A stretch of DNA of 64,000 bases from Semisulcospira habei (lineage: Eukaryota; Mollusca; Gastropoda; Semisulcospiridae): NCBI GenBank assembly GCA_036245525.1, contig BTPG01000007.1, positions 125,391,815 through 125,455,814 on the forward strand, in the 5' to 3' direction. Within the stretch, counting starts at the first letter, position 1. Each line of letters begins with the position of its first letter. The notes beneath the pieces are model-generated. The model was not told the DNA's origin. It saw only the letters and a list, made by a program, of their open reading frames with translations, and made no database searches. This document shows positions 1 through 14,352 of this stretch, in pieces. The position numbers were made by a program, and so were the translations under genes.

Positions 1-1103
1 TGGGCTAGGTGGGCCTGATGGGCGGCTCTTTTTTTTGCTAGGTGTTCCTGGATCTCTACATCGTTTTCGTCAAACCAGTCTTTGTTCTTCTTTCTGGCGA
101 AACCCAAGACTTCTGCAGAGGATTTTGCAATAGCAGTTTTCAGTTGTTCCCAAAGTGTTTCAGGGGAGGAGTCTACTGGGTCCGCTGTGTCTTTGAGCCT
201 GCGCTGTAAATCTGTCTGAAAGGCAGCTTTCACATCGTCACGCTGAAGGCTGGCAACATCAAGCTTTTTCTTGGGGGGCCCCCATTTCTTGGGTTTTGGC
301 TTGAAGTGGAGCCTGAGTTTGCAGCGGACAAGGCGGTGGTCAGTGTGGCACTCTGCGCTGGGCATCACTCTGGTGAGGAGGACGTCACTGCGGTCCCTCT
401 GACGCACTAGGACATAGTCGATAAGGTGCCAGTGCTTGGAGCGAGGATGCATCCAGGTGGTCTTTCGACTGTCCTTTTGCTGAAAAGTAGTGTTGGTGAT
501 GACCAGTTGCTGCTCCGCACAGAACTCCAATAGTAGGCGGCCATTGTCATTGCAGTTCCCCACGCCATGCTTGCCGAGGACTCCTTTCCAGGCTTCAGAG
601 TCCTGGCCCACTCTGGCGTTGAAGTCGCCAAGGATGATGACTTTGTCGTCTGCAGGGGTACTCTGTAGGAGGCTGCGCAGGTCAGTGTAAAACTTGTCCT
701 TTTCAGCAGGCTCTGCCAGGAGGGTTGGGGAGTACACACTGAGAAGGGTGACGTGCTGCTGGTGTCTCAGTGGGAGGCGCATGGACATGATGCGGTCTGA
801 GTGGCCCGTTGGTAGGTTTTCCAGCTTAGTCGCAATGGATGTCTTGACCATGAAACCCACGCCTGAAAGCCGTCTTTCTGATGCAGGCCTGCCTGACCAG
901 TAGAGGGTGTACCCAGCACCAAGTTCTTGGAGGCTGCCTTCGTCCGGAAGGCGTACTTCGCTGAGCGCGGCGATGTCGATGTTTAACCTCCGCAATTCAT
1001 GGGCAATGAGGGCGGAGCGACGTTCAGGGCGTCCGCTGTCTGCTTTGTCGAGCATGGTTCGGACGTTCCAGCATGCTACGTTGAGTCCGGTCGTGGTCGT
1101 CAT
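1..1103 (-). CDS. RTE-like LINE ORF, N-terminal endonuclease part (copy 1, runs off left edge)
   Basis: Reading leftward from the ATG at 1103-1101, the frame stays open to the window edge (about 367 codons), so the rest of the protein lies outside. It encodes an apurinic-type endonuclease that nicks target DNA for LINE insertion. Visible motifs in order are WNVRTM (Asn), ALSEVR (Glu), GDFNARVG (Asp/Asn) and TDHRLV (Asp-His), all intact. After the nuclease comes a Lys-rich linker and then FARKKNKDWFDEN. It is nearly the same as the frame at 45376-46404 and overlaps the start of the RT frame at 60990-63221. The clade call (RTE-like) rests on the later RT sequence in copy 3. Confidence 0.85.
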   Translation of the reverse strand, partial: MTTTTGLNVACWNVRTMLDKADSGRPERRSALIAHELRRLNIDIAALSEVRLPDEGSLQELGAGYTLYWSGRPASERRLSGVGFMVKTSIATKLENLPTGHSDRIMSMRLPLRHQQHVTLLSVYSPTLLAEPAEKDKFYTDLRSLLQSTPADDKVIILGDFNARVGQDSEAWKGVLGKHGVGNCNDNGRLLLEFCAEQQLVITNTTFQQKDSRKTTWMHPRSKHWHLIDYVLVRQRDRSDVLLTRVMPSAECHTDHRLVRCKLRLHFKPKPKKWGPPKKKLDVASLQRDDVKAAFQTDLQRRLKDTADPVDSSPETLWEQLKTAIAKSSAEVLGFARKKNKDWFDENDVEIQEHLAKKRAAHQAHLA

Positions 1104-1198
1104 GAGAGTGGATCCGTTATTTTTTCTTGTTTCCAGCATGCTACGTTGAGTCCGGTCGTGGTCGTCATGAGAGTGGATCCGTTATTCTTTCTTGTTTT
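1069..1198. repeat. 65-bp tandem duplication at the LINE start codon
   Basis: Two head-to-tail copies with period 65, differing by about two bases, each carry the LINE start-codon context (CAT on the plus strand at 1101-1103 and 1166-1168). Because 65 is not a multiple of three, the outer ATG is out of frame with the inner one. Copy 2 of this LINE has only one unit. Confidence 0.9.
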
Positions 1199-1821
1199 TT
1201 GACCGCAGGAGAAGATGCCCGTTGACCGCGGCTAGCCAACTGGGGTTGCGAGGGGACGAGCTTTGGTTAGGCCACCTTTTCTAGGCCCCTCTCCGTGTGG
1301 AGCAAGCAGTGCTGTCCCTAGAGAAGGCTGCTTGGTCGTTCAGGGTGTGCCGAGTGATGTTGTCATCCCCAGGTCAACATCAGGCGACCAATATCCTGAA
1401 CCGCCTGCATGCAGGTTTGAGACTGCGGCTTCCAGTGACATCTTTCACCTGCCGTTTCGCCCCTCGCCCGTCGCTACAGGACTTGGAATGGTCAGTGTCA
1501 TGGTCCGTGGACGTTTCCTAAAGCCTGCGCGGTGGAGCTTTTTGGTGGAGTGCAGTGTGCGCAGTACTGGCCCCACCCTTTAAACCCTTGGTTCATCTGC
1601 CATGGCCTAGCAAGCTGGGACGATGGCATCGAGGTCCTCGGGTCGTAGGTTTTATATCAGACTGTCCTTGTCCTAGTCTCTGGCTCAAAAGCCTTCCCCG
1701 GAGACGCAGGGGTTTTGATGTCAGGGGTTTCCTCCCTTAGCCTTTCCGCAGCCAAGCGGCCAGGCCTGCAAGGCAACAGGCGACTCGTGGAGGGCGGGGT
1801 CGTCTATGTCCCGTGCAGATC

Positions 1822-1905
1822 CTTCTGTAAGTACTATAATGTAGCTTGCATAATTATGGCAGTGTACAAATTTGAAGCTTTTAGCCTCAGTATGATATGG
1901 GTTAA
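1822..1905. mobile_element. Half of a TTAA-type hairpin MITE
   Basis: This matches the right end of the MITE at 63330-63427 and the inverted left end at 32186-32280, and ends in GGGTTAA at 1899-1905. The hairpin core is missing because the LINE to its left interrupts the element. Confidence 0.7.
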
Positions 1906-2337
1906 GTAACACCTGCCATTACACATTCATTTCATTGCCAGTTTACATGCAAGTACTTGGAAACCTTGGGCAGTGGGCAGATCCACTTTAGAGAGGAACT
2001 AAGTGGGCTACCCAAAAAAATTGAAAACTGACAATTTTGCTTCTTTTGCCTGAGCTTGTCACAAGCAGCTGGGTAGACAATATTCATTCTCCATTAATTT
2101 TTAGTTGCGTGTAAGCAAAAGTAAACACGTACCAAAAAACCCAACTCAAATCACAAGCATTAAAAACGCGCAACATATTTTAAAGACCTCGTCTGAAAAT
2201 GATGGAAAATCTTAAAGGAGGCAAACATGATATGCTAAAATGTTGCGAGACTGCACGCAAACACCATTCAGTGGCCGAACTAAAAGAAACTGGGACAGCG
2301 TAATAAGCTACTGAACCATCCGTAAGTTGCATCAGCC
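1906..2337. other. No recognisable feature
   Basis: AT-rich spacer between the LINE/MITE junction and the next MITE. I see no coding similarity or repeat match in it. Confidence 0.5.
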
Positions 2338-2527
2338 TCAACTCGTTCAGCCCGACGCACGTATTTCCCAAATTTTGGAGGCGTCACTGATCTAACGACT
2401 ATGCACCTGTTGCAGGAGATGGATCGACCATGATAATTCAAGAGTAGTGCCAGATTAGCTTGGCGCCGATAGGCGTCAAACTAATCTGGCACTACCCTTG
2501 AATTATCATGGTTCACCCATCTCTTGC
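2338..2527. mobile_element. Hairpin MITE, family A
   Basis: An inverted repeat at about 2415-2523 has arms of roughly 50 bp. Arm motifs are ATGATAATTCA, GTGCCAGATTAG and their complements. The outer flank (TTCAGCCCGACGCACG) matches the ends of the complete element at 20730-20935. The left TTAA has decayed to TCAA. Confidence 0.75.
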
Positions 2528-3160
2528 TGGGTTCAGAATACGTGTATTCACTTAAATCGGACACAAGACGTTGCAGCGTTACCTGTCGAGCCGATGGTAC
2601 GTTTGCTCCCTAAAACTACCAGTGGTAATTGTGCTTTCAAAGGCAGGTAGGTTATTGTCGAGAAAATTTGACCGCAGGGGCTCATGAGGATCTACGCATC
2701 TTGCTGGTGCCACTTTGAATTCATATTTTTGGGACAGTTAGGGTTGTTCCGTGTTGATTGCAGAATCAATCTGCGTACTGAACCGATTTATTTATTATAC
2801 GTGTGGTAGTCGCCAAACCTTTTAAAAGCCCGTTTAAAAAGCGTGTACCTGGGATTTCGGCACAGAGAAAGCTATGAAAAGCTGTTCACTGCTTCTTTAC
2901 CCAGGATTTGGTATTCTCACACTGCAGGATTCCATCCAAGAACACATCTTGAACAGAGTGGCAGAGCAGCTGAGGTAATGCTTTTTTGATCTGCCTGTTG
3001 AAGGAAACAACAGGGACAGGTGTAAAACGAAAAAAATAAATTGTGTGTTATTTGTTGTAGCATGCAGGAATAGAAACATTCATTACTTTGTACTGTAATC
3101 ATAACACATGTTTATTCACAAATTGACTCAAAACGCATTACTCTATAATGTACTGAAATT
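2528..3160. other. Downstream flank of GATC; one hairpin-D remnant
   Basis: No gene seen. A half-copy of the family D arm (GGGGCTCATGAGGATCTA) lies at about 2676-2713. The rest is unassigned AT-rich sequence beyond the GATC poly(A) signal. Confidence 0.45.
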
Positions 3161-3166
3161 TTTATT
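3161..3166 (-). promoter_or_regulatory. Poly(A) signal of GATC
   Basis: AATAAA on the minus strand, 46 nt after the GATC stop codon. Confidence 0.6.
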
Positions 3167-3211
3167 GCAACATTTTCACACACACAAACACAAAATTTCC
3201 GAAACTTTTGA

Positions 3212-5261
3212 TCACAACAACGTGCCCTTGTACTCTTTTTCTGTCTGCTTCAATGGAATGTTCCCTGAAAGTTAACAAAAACAGTATGGTAATTTTGCTG
3301 AAAGAATCAAAATATAATTTCTACTGAATATTATTTTGGAAAAAAACGTACCTGCAATAATAATCATATACTGCTGGTCGTATTCTTTCGTAAAAGAAAT
3401 GTGCAAAATTTACAAGGTCAAAGGGAGACAACTATTCTGGAACACCCGTTTACTGCTTCTCTCCCATAGATTGAACACAACCCCAAGGTCAAACTTCCTA
3501 AAGTTTTAGTTGTCCACTGAAAACTACATTTAGACCAGGAGACGGACTGACCATGACAGTTCAAGCGAGGTGCCAGAATAGCTTGGTGCCTACAGGCGTC
3601 AAGCTATTCTAGCACCTCCCTTGAACTGTCATGATCAATCTTCTGCAGTGTGCCAGGGCTGAATTGGTCCATCATGTGCATACCTTGTGGGGCAACAAAA
3701 AAGTCCTCTTCAGTTTTGATGGCATTGCTGAGGATCTCCGCCTTACAGCTGCCCTCTGTTACTTTGTCCTTGCGAAGATACAATGTCCTGATACATAAGC
3801 ACACATGTACATGTAACTGTGAAAAATATAAATGTTGCTCTGAATGTTGTAGTAAAGCAATAAAATGTAAAACTCAAGTGATGAAAAACACCACTCTGCA
3901 AAGAACGGATTAACACTGACATGGGGATGGCCCGACGTGGATCTATGCCTCTGAGAGTTTCATGTCACATTATTTCTCAGGTAGCAGGGATCTGATGGCA
4001 TTCTATCATCAAGGATTTTTTTTTTAAAAATCAGCCTGCAGCAGTAAAAGGTTTTTCAGTTACAGACTGCTTGGAAGTGTTAAGGTCTAGGCTGGTGACA
4101 GAATGGAAGAAAAAAAATGATCACAATTTGCAATTTGTGTTTCTGAATCGACTGATAATTAAATGCCAAAGAGCCCCAACCATGCATGGAACCATGCATT
4201 ATACAAAGTGGTGTCAACAATAGACAGTATATCTCATGTGCCCCAGCAACTATCTATGTTTCTTTCAGCTGGATCATGTCTACTTTTTCAGCAGCTCAGG
4301 TAATAAACAACAAGAGTGACAAAATGTTACCTATCCTCCAGGACGGAGTCCATGGGTTGTACTCCATCAGTGTTGACGACATACAACTGGTTGGCTGACT
4401 GGATGGCTGCAGTCAAACGCTGTAGTCCCTCCTCATTGCTAAACTCAACCAATGACAATCTCTCCAGGTGGTCCACAAGCTCCCGACTTATTTGTTCAAC
4501 CTTGGAAAACCATCAGAATATTTTTTTTAAATGCACTTTGATTACCCTGTGAATGCTGGAATAGAATGAGCAACAACCAGATGCAAAAGGCAACATCCAG
4601 ATGCACGGGAGGCTCAAGGTCTACACCTCTTGCTGGCATAATTTTTAACCTCATCTCAGGCAGGCCAGGGTTGTCCAGAAATAAATCTGCAGTGGTTTCA
4701 AAGACATTTCAAGTCACTAAAAGAGAGAGGATTAATGGATATGAATGTAATCATACATATTGTTACATAATTGATTTTATTATTGTTTTTTTAATATATA
4801 CATGTATACACCATGAGAAAGATGAAAGATTTTAGGGTATGATGTTAGACTTACAGGTGGTAATTTTCTGGTGTCAAATGTTGTCCATGTCGGCTTGTCA
4901 GGTACCTGAAAGAATCGAATTTCTCGTCATTCCATATAAGCAGCGCCAGTCATAACAGTTCTGAAATAAATTATTTGATAACAAACATATTTTATGAGGC
5001 ATTACTCATGTGTGGAATGTGCTAGTATCAAATTGATTTTAACAAATTAAATGATGTAACAACGATAATCTTAGTTTCACATTGCAAAATACACAAAGTA
5101 ACCTTGGATGACAAATGTTGAACGGAAAAACGTCTGTAAACACGGTTAAACAGTCGATGAGGTAACATCGTAGAAGCATGTGTCAAAGGATCGTCTGCTA
5201 GACGCATAACTATGCGCCAAGTAGGCAGTAAATACCATTGCCATTTTAATGAAAAGGGCAT
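3212..5261 (-). CDS. GATC: Glutamyl-tRNA(Gln) amidotransferase subunit C, mitochondrial
   Basis: GATC is the small subunit of the mitochondrial GatCAB complex, which converts Glu-tRNA(Gln) to Gln-tRNA(Gln). Five coding exons on the minus strand join in frame: 5261-5103, 4905-4855, 4500-4331, 3787-3684 and 3264-3212, giving 178 codons plus TGA. Family signatures are DHLERLSLVEF, NTDGVQPMDSVLED and LYLRKDKVTEG followed by EDFFVAPQG, then NIPLK from the last exon. These match the order in animal GatC. Exon 1 encodes a basic, aromatic-rich presumed mitochondrial presequence. Introns are GT-AG; the first donor (GTTACT) is weak. The protein is longer than the human one (136 residues), mainly at the N-terminus, where the exact start (first Met at 5261) is least certain. 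It is divergent from TRIAP1, 229 bp away. Confidence 0.92.
3541..3665. mobile_element. Hairpin MITE, family A, in GATC intron 4
   Basis: An inverted repeat with about 50-bp arms and a short loop around the complementary GCTTGGTGCC and GGCGTCAAGC. The outer end (CAGGGCTGAATTGG) resembles the usual CAGGGCTGAATGGGTTAA terminus, with TTAA lost. It begins about 20 nt beyond the exon 4 donor of GATC. Confidence 0.8.
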
Positions 5262-8520
<3,259 letters not shown>

Positions 8521-9820
8521 TAGGCTATAACTTACGTTCATTACTGGTCATCTTTGGTGTTTCCTGGAGCCATAAGCTTAGACTGCATTATTGTGGTGCC
8601 TACAGACTTTTAAAGATAACAAAAAAAGGAAGCAAACGGTTCTTGAACTGACATCAGCCTCAATCAGGCCTGCGCACAGCCGTGCTTGGGTGGGCCAGCT
8701 TCGGTGTATGTCAGATCAAGAACCTTTCACTCACTGGAGCTCCATTTAGGAGTCTGTGACCTGTCAGCATGAAGTCCATTACTGCATTAGACTGGCGTGC
8801 ATTATCAATCCTAAGCATGAATTGTATCCTTTGATTTGTACAGAATTATATATTTGGATATATATGTGTATGCACATTTTGTGGTTTGGATGAAGTATGG
8901 GAATAGAAACATGGATTTACAAATATCGTGTACTTTTACCTCTTGGCTGTCGGCAGTGCTTTTTGTCGGCAATTCCTGCATGGATCCCCTTTCAAGCACT
9001 ATCAGCAGCCAGAGCTGTTGGTCATTTGAGTAAGAACAAATTCTTCTTCTTCCTCAAACACAAACAAGTTCTCAGTTGCTGCAGAGAAAAGTTAAGTTTG
9101 TTTTTGATGAAAACAGGCACAGCAAGAGTGGAGGAACATGGTGATGTACATGCACATGAAACTGAAACAGTAAGACCAACAAATTAGAGGTAGCACAACA
9201 TATTTGAAGCAGAACGGGTTGACAGTTTTTATTTTTTGTTACTTGTGGTGAAATGTGCATGTTGAGTACACACGTACATGTAACTGTGTGCTACATGTTA
9301 GCAAGGTCATGATTGTATTTCTACACTTGGGTATTGTTACACATTAGTTTTATTAGTTCATTATTACGAATAGATAGAAATGTACCCATTGTTGACCTTC
9401 ACCGTGCTTACTAGGTCCTGGAGGACCCAGAAGGATGTTAAATTGCAAATATTTCATGAACAACTGGGAATATTTTAGTGAAATTTAAAAAAAAAAATGC
9501 TCCAAGCTCATAAAAAGACTACATTTTGCCAAAATGTTAATAATTGATAAAAAAACAACAATATCTGAATTTTTCCTAGACACAAATGGTGTGGGTCATG
9601 TAGAGCCCATACTCTTTAAAGAGTCAGGTAAATATTGCTGACTGGATGGTGTTGGTCCTCAGTTTGTGCAGAATCAGAGATGAGAGAATTGTGTTTCACC
9701 CAAATTTTTCCCTTTTTTTTTTTTTTTTTTTAATAAAATTTTTTAAGGGTGTCAAAGTCCATGCAACATCGACCAGTTTCACTTCACTTTCTTGGAAATG
9801 GTGAACTTTCACGCGTAATT
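8521..9820. other. TRIAP1 3' flank, nothing recognised
   Basis: It presumably includes the TRIAP1 3' UTR. I could not pick a convincing poly(A) signal. No other gene is seen. Confidence 0.4.
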
Positions 9821-9825
9821 TAATA

Positions 9826-9900
9826 ATAAAATAATAATACATGGTATTTATATGGCTCATATTTATAATATAACTCAATGCGCAGGGGAAACGGACGTTT
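9826..9900 (-). repeat. CR1-type LINE 3' end fragment
   Basis: The AATAATACATGGTATTTATA tail followed by TAACTCAATGCG is shared with the 3' end of the CR1 fragment at 24157-24240. Only the last ~75 bp is present. Confidence 0.5.
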
Positions 9901-9973
9901 CAGACCGTTTTCTCTCCACCATGATGACTAAAAGTACAAGGATGCTTCCAGTGATGTGTACTATAGTGTAAAC

Positions 9974-10165
9974 ACACATCATCGGGACCAGTTAAATCGC
10001 TCTTTGAAAAATATGGGTCTTGTAGAACCAACATCAGGACAGAGATAACCAGTTAAATCGCTGTTTTAAAGATATGGGTCCTGTAGGACCCATGCCATTG
10101 GGACATAACCAGTTAAATTGCTCTTTGAATAATATGGGTCATGTAGGGACCCACATCTTTGTTAG
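9974..10165. repeat. Three tandem ~60-bp repeats
   Basis: The motif AGTTAAATCGCTCTTTG recurs at about 9990, 10051 and 10111 (period about 60). Each is followed by ATATGGGTC and a GTAG-containing inverted GGGTCCTGTAGGACCC core. Confidence 0.8.
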
Positions 10166-10734
10166 TGTGTAGTCCAAAGCATTATCCGGTGAAGGTTAAG
10201 AATTAAATGTTTGTGACAATGCTGAGTGTTGAAAGTGGGAGAACATATGCATATATGTGCGTGTGTACATTTGTACCTGGTGCAAATTGTATTTTCTGCT
10301 TGCATCTCTTTTCCAGTAAACATGGCTTATATTAAATGGATACAATTTCATGTGTGTGTGTTTGTTTTGCGGTATAGGGTTAGTTTGCGCAAGTTAGGTT
10401 GTTTATGCAAACAAAATTCAATCATGTACCTCAGTATTCATTACACATCAAATGTGTTGAAATTTTACAGCAAGATGAATTCTTTTATTAAGCTTTAATT
10501 GTACTAGAAGTGTCGCAACAGATGGACAGTTTCATCCACAAATAGTATTCTTCATTTACTGTACATGATCGGTAACAACACAAAAGATGCACTACAGTAC
10601 ATTTTGATTTCACATAATATCGCTGAAATACTGATGCTCCACAAACTGGTGAACATGCCCAGCAGCAAAACGGCTAATAAATTATCACTCTCATGGGCTC
10701 CTCAGCAATAGAGTGCTAAAAAGATGCAAGTTTA

Positions 10735-10797
10735 AATCCTCGTGTATACAGCCACCTGAACCGTAAACAGTACCGGCGACTACATGCGCAAGGGGGC
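10735..10797. mobile_element. Hairpin element, family C (degenerate)
   Basis: GTATACAGCCACC and an inverted TACATGCGCAAGGGG flank a GTAAACAGTACCGG core. It matches family C copies at 17533, 58313 and 60819. Confidence 0.5.
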
Positions 10798-10896
10798 TCC
10801 CTCCCATTCAAGAATAACTGTATCCCTGCAGCTCACTGTAGAGGTATTATTGCTCTCAGCCTGACAAGTTTCACTTTTTGCAGTAGCTAGCAGCTT

Positions 10897-10962
10897 GATC
10901 TACTGTTGACAGGATTGCTCACTTGCATAACAAGTGAGCTATCCTGCCAACAGTAAAATCAA
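10897..10962. repeat. Hairpin with ~25-bp arms
   Basis: CTACTGTTGACAGGATTGCT and the inverted AGCTATCCTGCCAACAG surround CACTTGCATAACAAGTG. No second copy is seen in the window. Confidence 0.65.
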
Positions 10963-11167
10963 TGTGCCATTTAAGGATAAAGACACATTCATTTTGCGAC
11001 AACCATGGCAAAGAGACAAAGACATACTATAATTAAAATGAGTTGGGCTGTGCACATGTTAAATGAGGATTTGCCAATTCAGATTGTTCACAATTTGAAC
11101 CACATGCACACGCACAAACAAAATATGTGCAGTCAACTACACATTCAGCTACAACTTCAGCATTGGT

Positions 11168-11207
<40 letters not shown>
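11168..11207. repeat. Poly-G run of 40
   Basis: Uninterrupted G tract. Its length is probably variable and assembly-dependent. Confidence 0.9.
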
Positions 11208-11208
<1 letters not shown>

Positions 11209-11689
11209 ACTGCGACCTGTATAGCTCTTGCTTAATCTACTCAACTTTCCACGGGGTAGTATATCAAAACACAGCACTTTTTCCCATCATTTACTTCACA
11301 ACATGGTGTTTGGCAACACACAGAATTTTCTAAGAACACATGGCACCACCATAAAGCAAAATATACAATACATAAAACATGGACATACTTGAAACTGCAC
11401 AATATGTGTTCTATGCATACAAATCGTCGATTTACATGACATGATTTTGGTATCTCAAAAAGAAAAAAGTCTGTTCACAATTCAATTTCACGGTGGTCTA
11501 AAGTGTAAATGTTAGCAAGATAATTACAAAACTCATAAAAACGTTTACGGGCACTGCAGAGGGATGCAAACAGCTGGCTGCTGAACACAAGTAACTCAGC
11601 AGTTAAATAAACCACTACATAATGAGGTTCATTTTTTAAAAATTTGCTTATTGTCCTATGAAGGCTGCATTACAGATTAAGAGATCAAC

Positions 11690-11762
11690 TTTTGAGTTGA
11701 AGGATGGTGCCAGAATAGCTCAGGCACCAAGCTATTCTGGCACTACCCTTAAACTATCATAG
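11690..11762. mobile_element. Hairpin MITE, family A (core)
   Basis: Inverted arms GGTGCCAGAATAGCT and CAAGCTATTCTGGCAC, with the outer GAGTTGAAGG paired to CCTTAAACT. Confidence 0.7.
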
Positions 11763-11779
11763 CAAAAGTGAGCATGTTC

Positions 11780-12480
11780 TGGGTCAGTGGTCATCGCCCG
11801 TGGTAAAAACTTTTCCTCGGAGACTATTCAAGCCACAGTATTCAAACTTGGCCCAAGGATACTTTGTGGCAAGACCTTTCTAAACATACCAATTTCAGTG
11901 ACCTCTCACAAAGGTCAAGGTCACAGGGAATGGGTCAAAAATAGCTATATTTTGACGTAATTTATTTTTTCTCAAATACTATTCACAACTTCAAAGCCAA
12001 ACTTGGTACAAGGATACCTGACGGGAAGACCTTTCTATACATACTAATTTGGTTGATCCCTCGAGAAGGCCAAGGGTCACGAGCTCAGGAAATAGGTAAA
12101 AAATTAGCCATATTTTGACAAAAGATGTCTTCTCTCAAATACTATTTACAACTTCAAACCGAAACTTACTACAGAGATACCTGATGGTAAGACCTATCTA
12201 TGCATGCTAATTTGGATGAGCCCTCGGAAAGGTCAAGAGTGACAAGATCGGCAAATGTGTGTAAAATGCAAATTTTTGATAGAATTGTAGTTATTATGAA
12301 CAGTTTTGCAATCAAATTTGGCACAAAGGTAGCTGATGATGATAAGACCTTCCTGTGTTTACTAATTTAGTTGACTCATTGCAAAGTTCAAAGGGGTTTG
12401 ACAGATGTGTCAAAACTTATTACATTTTGAGAAAACATGGATTTTGCTGGTGCAGAAGCCATCCCTTATTGTTACAAAGG
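11780..12480. repeat. Array of ~155-bp repeats, array 1
   Basis: Four diverged units with landmark CTTGGYNCAAGGATA at about 11846, 12002, 12165 and 12317. Each unit also carries AAGACCTTTCTA and GAAAGGTCAAGG. The same units form 51130-51960. The first unit has TCAAGGTCAC. Confidence 0.8.
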
Positions 12481-12529
12481 TCACACATGTAGATCAGTCA
12501 TACACATGAGCCATAAGGGCTTTGCCTGT

Positions 12530-12700
12530 ATAGTATTTCGAGTGGTGCCAGAATAGCTTGGTGCCTCAGAACAGGCATTCACACGTAATACAAGACACCA
12601 ACTGACCATGATAGTTAAAGGGCAGTGCCAAAATGGCCTGGTGCCTTCAGGCACCAAGCCCAATTCTTGCATCACCAACTATCATGGTCGGTCAGTTGCT
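12530..12700. mobile_element. Hairpin MITE, family A, plus a second partial core
   Basis: A half core (GAGTGGTGCCAGAATAGC) at 12540 is followed by a fuller hairpin at 12600-12698, with arms ACTGACCATGATAGTT and AACTATCATGGTCGGTCAGT. Confidence 0.7.
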
Positions 12701-13099
12701 TGACCTATAACCTCATCTTCAGAAGACAATTGAAATATTCTTGCCTGGGCTTGATGTGTTACTAGCCTATCTCTTATAGCCTTATCAACAGTTTGATACA
12801 GTGTTTCACAACACCACACAGGCAACAATACAATAACAACAAAATTAACAAAAATAGCAGTTCATTTTCTAAAGAGTGAAGCTGCAAAAAAAAAGTGCAG
12901 CCAATGACCGTGGACAATCTCCGTCAACATATATGCCAATTGAGACCCTGACAGCTCAAGTGTGAGTAGGGCATGATAGGTTTGGCGAATGAGAAGATCA
13001 CAAGCTAATTAATCCATTACATCCTGAGGCTGACATTTAAAAAAAAAAACCTGGCTTTTTGTCCTATGAAGGCTACATTACACATTGGGAGATCAACTT

Positions 13100-13168
13100 T
13101 GAGTTCAAGGGTGGTGCCAGAATAGCTCAGGCGCCAAGCTATTCTGGCACCACCCTTGAACTATCAGT
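13100..13168. mobile_element. Hairpin MITE, family A (core)
   Basis: GAGTTCAAGGGTGGTGCC is paired with GGCACCACCCTTGAACT around a short CAGGCGCCAAG loop. Confidence 0.75.
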
Positions 13169-13343
13169 CAAACTTCTTTCAAGCAATGGATGAAAAGGGT
13201 CAAGACATTGAAGCATCTCAGCTGGTTCATTTCTAGCAACCACTTTGTAGTGGTTGGAGGAAAGCTTCATTTCTGAGGAGACAAGATGGGAGATAAGGGC
13301 AGGACGTTTTCCTGCCAAGCCGTTTTTGAATGGCACTGCTCTT

Positions 13344-13410
13344 AACCCTTATCATTCAGAATACACCAGTGTGTGAACCAAGCTATTCTGGCACCACCCT
13401 TAAACTAAAG
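13344..13410. mobile_element. Partial TTAA-MITE with half core
   Basis: TTAACCCTTATCATTCAGAA, an end sequence shared with 60898 and (inverted) 32412, runs into a single hairpin arm GCTATTCTGGCACCACCC. Confidence 0.65.
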
Positions 13411-13757
13411 CCATTGAAAAACGTACAACACAGCGTGTTGCACCTCACATGTAACACACTGTGTGATACCTCTCCCTCATAATACGCTCTAAATGACATA
13501 TACATAGTATCAATACCTCCAAATGATTTGTTAGTTTGGCGTCATTTACGTTGATGAAACTTTGAAAGGGTTGTAAATCTCCCCAGCCTGAATCTGCCTG
13601 GCAGAAATCTTGTACCCTGTGCGAATCCACAAAAACAGGCAGTACAAATTTACCATACTGTGACTTCACAATCATTTAAACCTACTTAATGCGAATCGGC
13701 ACAATGTAACGTCCACTGACCAAGTGTGAATCCACAGACTTTAATCCACCTGATCAC

Positions 13758-13827
13758 TGCAAGAGGCATAGATCATCATGAGCCCCCACTATCGCAGGGG
13801 CTCATGAGGATCTATGTCTCTTGCTGT
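13758..13827. mobile_element. Hairpin element, family D
   Basis: TGCAAGAGGCATAGATCATC and the inverted GAGGATCTATGTCTCTTGC flank CATGAGCCCC/GGGGCTCATG. The best copy of this core is at 48262-48330. Confidence 0.75.
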
Positions 13828-14246
13828 TGGAATTACTGCAGCACACCATGATTGATTCACACTAGGTCGGATTTCACTGGGTTGATTCACGCTGGGTAGA
13901 TTTATGATGACATACAGCAAAGTTGACCCCTTCAGTGTTTATGCCATCAAGAATGTCTTGTCCTGTTCCTGAAGAAATCTGAAATGGTGTTGTGATAAAA
14001 AGCTCAACTAGTATGGTATCTCGTTATTTGCCAGAAAATAAAACGCTCATGGATTCAATGTTTGATGTTATATTGAATCTATTCACGTTATCCTTTCTGG
14101 TAAATAACCTGATCATATCAGTAACTGGTATGAGCTCATACTGCAGAAGTTCTGATCTTGTACTTTTTTTTCTTAACTCATTGTAACCCAAGACCAAAAT
14201 CGCCAAATTTTGCTGTTGTCCTCTGAAGACTACATTGCAATGCAGG

Positions 14247-14352
14247 ACACAGATCGCCCATGATAGTTCAAGGGTGATGCCAGAATAGCTTGGCGCCCAT
14301 AGGCGCCAAGCTATTCTGGCATCACCCTTGAACTATCATGGGCGATTCATAT
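14247..14352. mobile_element. Hairpin MITE, family A (nearly perfect)
   Basis: Arms of about 48 bp pair almost without mismatch, from GATCGCCCATGATAGTTC to GAACTATCATGGGCGATTC, with a GGCGCCCATAGGCGCC apex. Confidence 0.85.

Larger units (their letters stand above)
1..1821 (-). mobile_element. RTE-like LINE copy 1 (5' portion)
   Basis: The element lies on the minus strand: endonuclease frame at 1-1103, then a 5' leader of about 700 bp up to roughly 1821. The leader at about 1199-1500 matches the leader of copy 2 (45069-45375) on the opposite strand. Its 5' end abuts the half of a TTAA-type MITE at 1822-1905, so it probably inserted into that MITE as copy 3 did. The 3' part is beyond the left edge. 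Confidence 0.8.

Noticed and set aside
1263..1583. A 106-codon frame repeated at 45066-45296
   Set aside because: It is antisense to the RTE 5' leader, and similarity between the two reflects the shared repeat.
3604..3804. GATC reading through into the MITE as an exapted C-terminus with its own stop codon
   Set aside because: A good donor (CAAG|GTATGC at 3684/3683) and a matching last exon at 3264-3212 encoding NIPLK in the right phase restore the normal GatC ending, so the MITE is intronic.
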